A program made the position numbers and the translations under genes. DNA of 64,000 bases from Schaalia turicensis ACS-279-V-Col4 (lineage in GTDB: Bacteria > Actinomycetota > Actinomycetes > Actinomycetales > Actinomycetaceae): contig NZ_JH815209.1 of the NCBI RefSeq assembly GCF_000296505.1, positions 252,908 through 316,907 of the forward strand, read 5' to 3'. Below, in pieces: positions 63,554 to 64,000 of this stretch; positions within the stretch are counted from its first letter, which is position 1, and each line of letters starts with the position of its first letter. A model generated the notes under the pieces. It was not told the origin of the DNA. It ran no database searches and worked only from the letters and a program-made list of their open reading frames with translations.

Positions 63554-64000
63554 ATGACTCATCCCATTGATGTTCCGCTGATTTCTACTGAGCCTGTTGC
63601 TTCTGTATTAAGGATTTTGGCTTTGGAGGAGTCTGGTCACGATCGTTTTGTTGGCCATTCGTTGCCTCAGGTGAGGCGTGTTTATGGTGGCCAGGTTGTG
63701 GCGCAGGCGTTGGTTGCTGCCGCTGCGACGATGGATGAGGGGCGTCTTCCTCATTCATTCCACACGTATTTCATGCGTGGTGGCGACCCGTCAATACCGT
63801 TTGAGCTTGAGGTTCAACGTCTTCGCGATGGGCGTTCGTTTTCTTCGCGTCGGGTTGTGTGTCGCCAGGGTGAGAAAGAGATTCTGGCGTTGCAGGCGTC
63901 GTACGAAAAGAACGAGGCTGGCTTGGCTTTCACGTCTGACTCCCCTGCCGTGACACCGCCGGAAGAGCTTTCGAGCGCTTTGGAGATTTTTCGGGCGATG
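63554..64000 (+). CDS. tesB: acyl-CoA thioesterase II (5' part)
   Basis: Partial; the first 149 residues are in the window and the frame is open at the edge. Double-hotdog TesB type: RFVGHSLPQVRRVYGGQVVAQALVAA and SFHTYFMRGGDPSIPFELEVQRLRDGRSFSSRRVVCRQ. It hydrolyses acyl-CoA. GAAAAT lies six bases before the ATG, so it may be leaderless. Confidence 0.93.
   Translation, partial: MTHPIDVPLISTEPVASVLRILALEESGHDRFVGHSLPQVRRVYGGQVVAQALVAAAATMDEGRLPHSFHTYFMRGGDPSIPFELEVQRLRDGRSFSSRRVVCRQGEKEILALQASYEKNEAGLAFTSDSPAVTPPEELSSALEIFRAM

Overview
The window is a chromosomal housekeeping segment of an actinobacterium, most likely a member of the Actinomycetaceae (Actinomyces/Schaalia type). The evidence is a set of actinobacterial marker families (DUF3145, DUF2469, DUF3043, an Rv2175c-like DNA-binding protein, a DivIVA-repeat protein, class II DAHP synthase, a MetP/MetS-type transporter), moderately high G+C, frequent GTG starts, apparently leaderless genes, and a pyrophosphate-type phosphofructokinase as known from Actinomyces. 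I see no rRNA, tRNA, CRISPR array, insertion sequence or prophage. Most genes lie on the minus strand in tightly packed operons, with many 4-base ATGA/GTGA stop-start overlaps.

Layout. 1-1608: 3' end of the pyruvate dehydrogenase E1 gene (aceE), converging on aspartase (aspA). 3418-4908: an acyl-carrier-like protein without its attachment serine, DUF3145 and peptide deformylase, followed by proS. 6803-18556: membrane and SRPBCC proteins, ispG, a PLP lyase, then the conserved block rseP-dxr-DivIVA repeat protein-rlmN-cdsA-frr-pyrH-tsf-rpsB (isoprenoid precursors, phospholipid synthesis and translation). 18906-25326: an M23 peptidase, then xerC-dprA-comM-yraN (DNA processing and recombination), DUF2469, rnhB and lepB. 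25434-28682: rplS, a TrmD-acetyltransferase fusion, rimM, a KH protein and rpsP. 28910-35447: an amidohydrolase, ffh, ftsY (protein targeting) and the main sigma factor with a long charged N-terminus. 35646-42376: prenyl synthase, Rv2175c-like protein, PASTA Ser/Thr kinase and DAHP synthase (same order as the mycobacterial idsA2-pknL-aroG locus), then PPi-phosphofructokinase. 42502-52939: plsC, a DEDDh exonuclease, trpD with a receiver-like protein, an FKBP lipoprotein, an Fe-S carrier, a glycerate-kinase-like protein, an M20 dipeptidase, DUF3043, an RNA methylase, pyrD and an orphan. 53323-57579: metS-metP, UDP-galactopyranose mutase and a glycosyltransferase. 57780-64000: a ketopantoate-reductase-like protein, a HAD phosphatase, PTS EIIB and EIIA, malQ, a second EIIB and the 5' part of an acyl-CoA thioesterase II gene.

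The most notable non-routine observations are: the TrmD-GNAT fusion; an ACP-like protein with Thr in place of the phosphopantetheine Ser; a bipartite basic/acidic repeat extension on SigA; three intergenic pairs of DnaA-box-like 9-mers, two with identical 27-base spacing; a 56-base palindromic element present in two convergent intergenic regions; an apparently over-represented octamer GGCCTCGT; a decayed aldo/keto reductase remnant; and a series of genes whose start codon lies 6-7 bases after a -10-like hexamer. I found no clear new defence, toxin or biosynthetic system.
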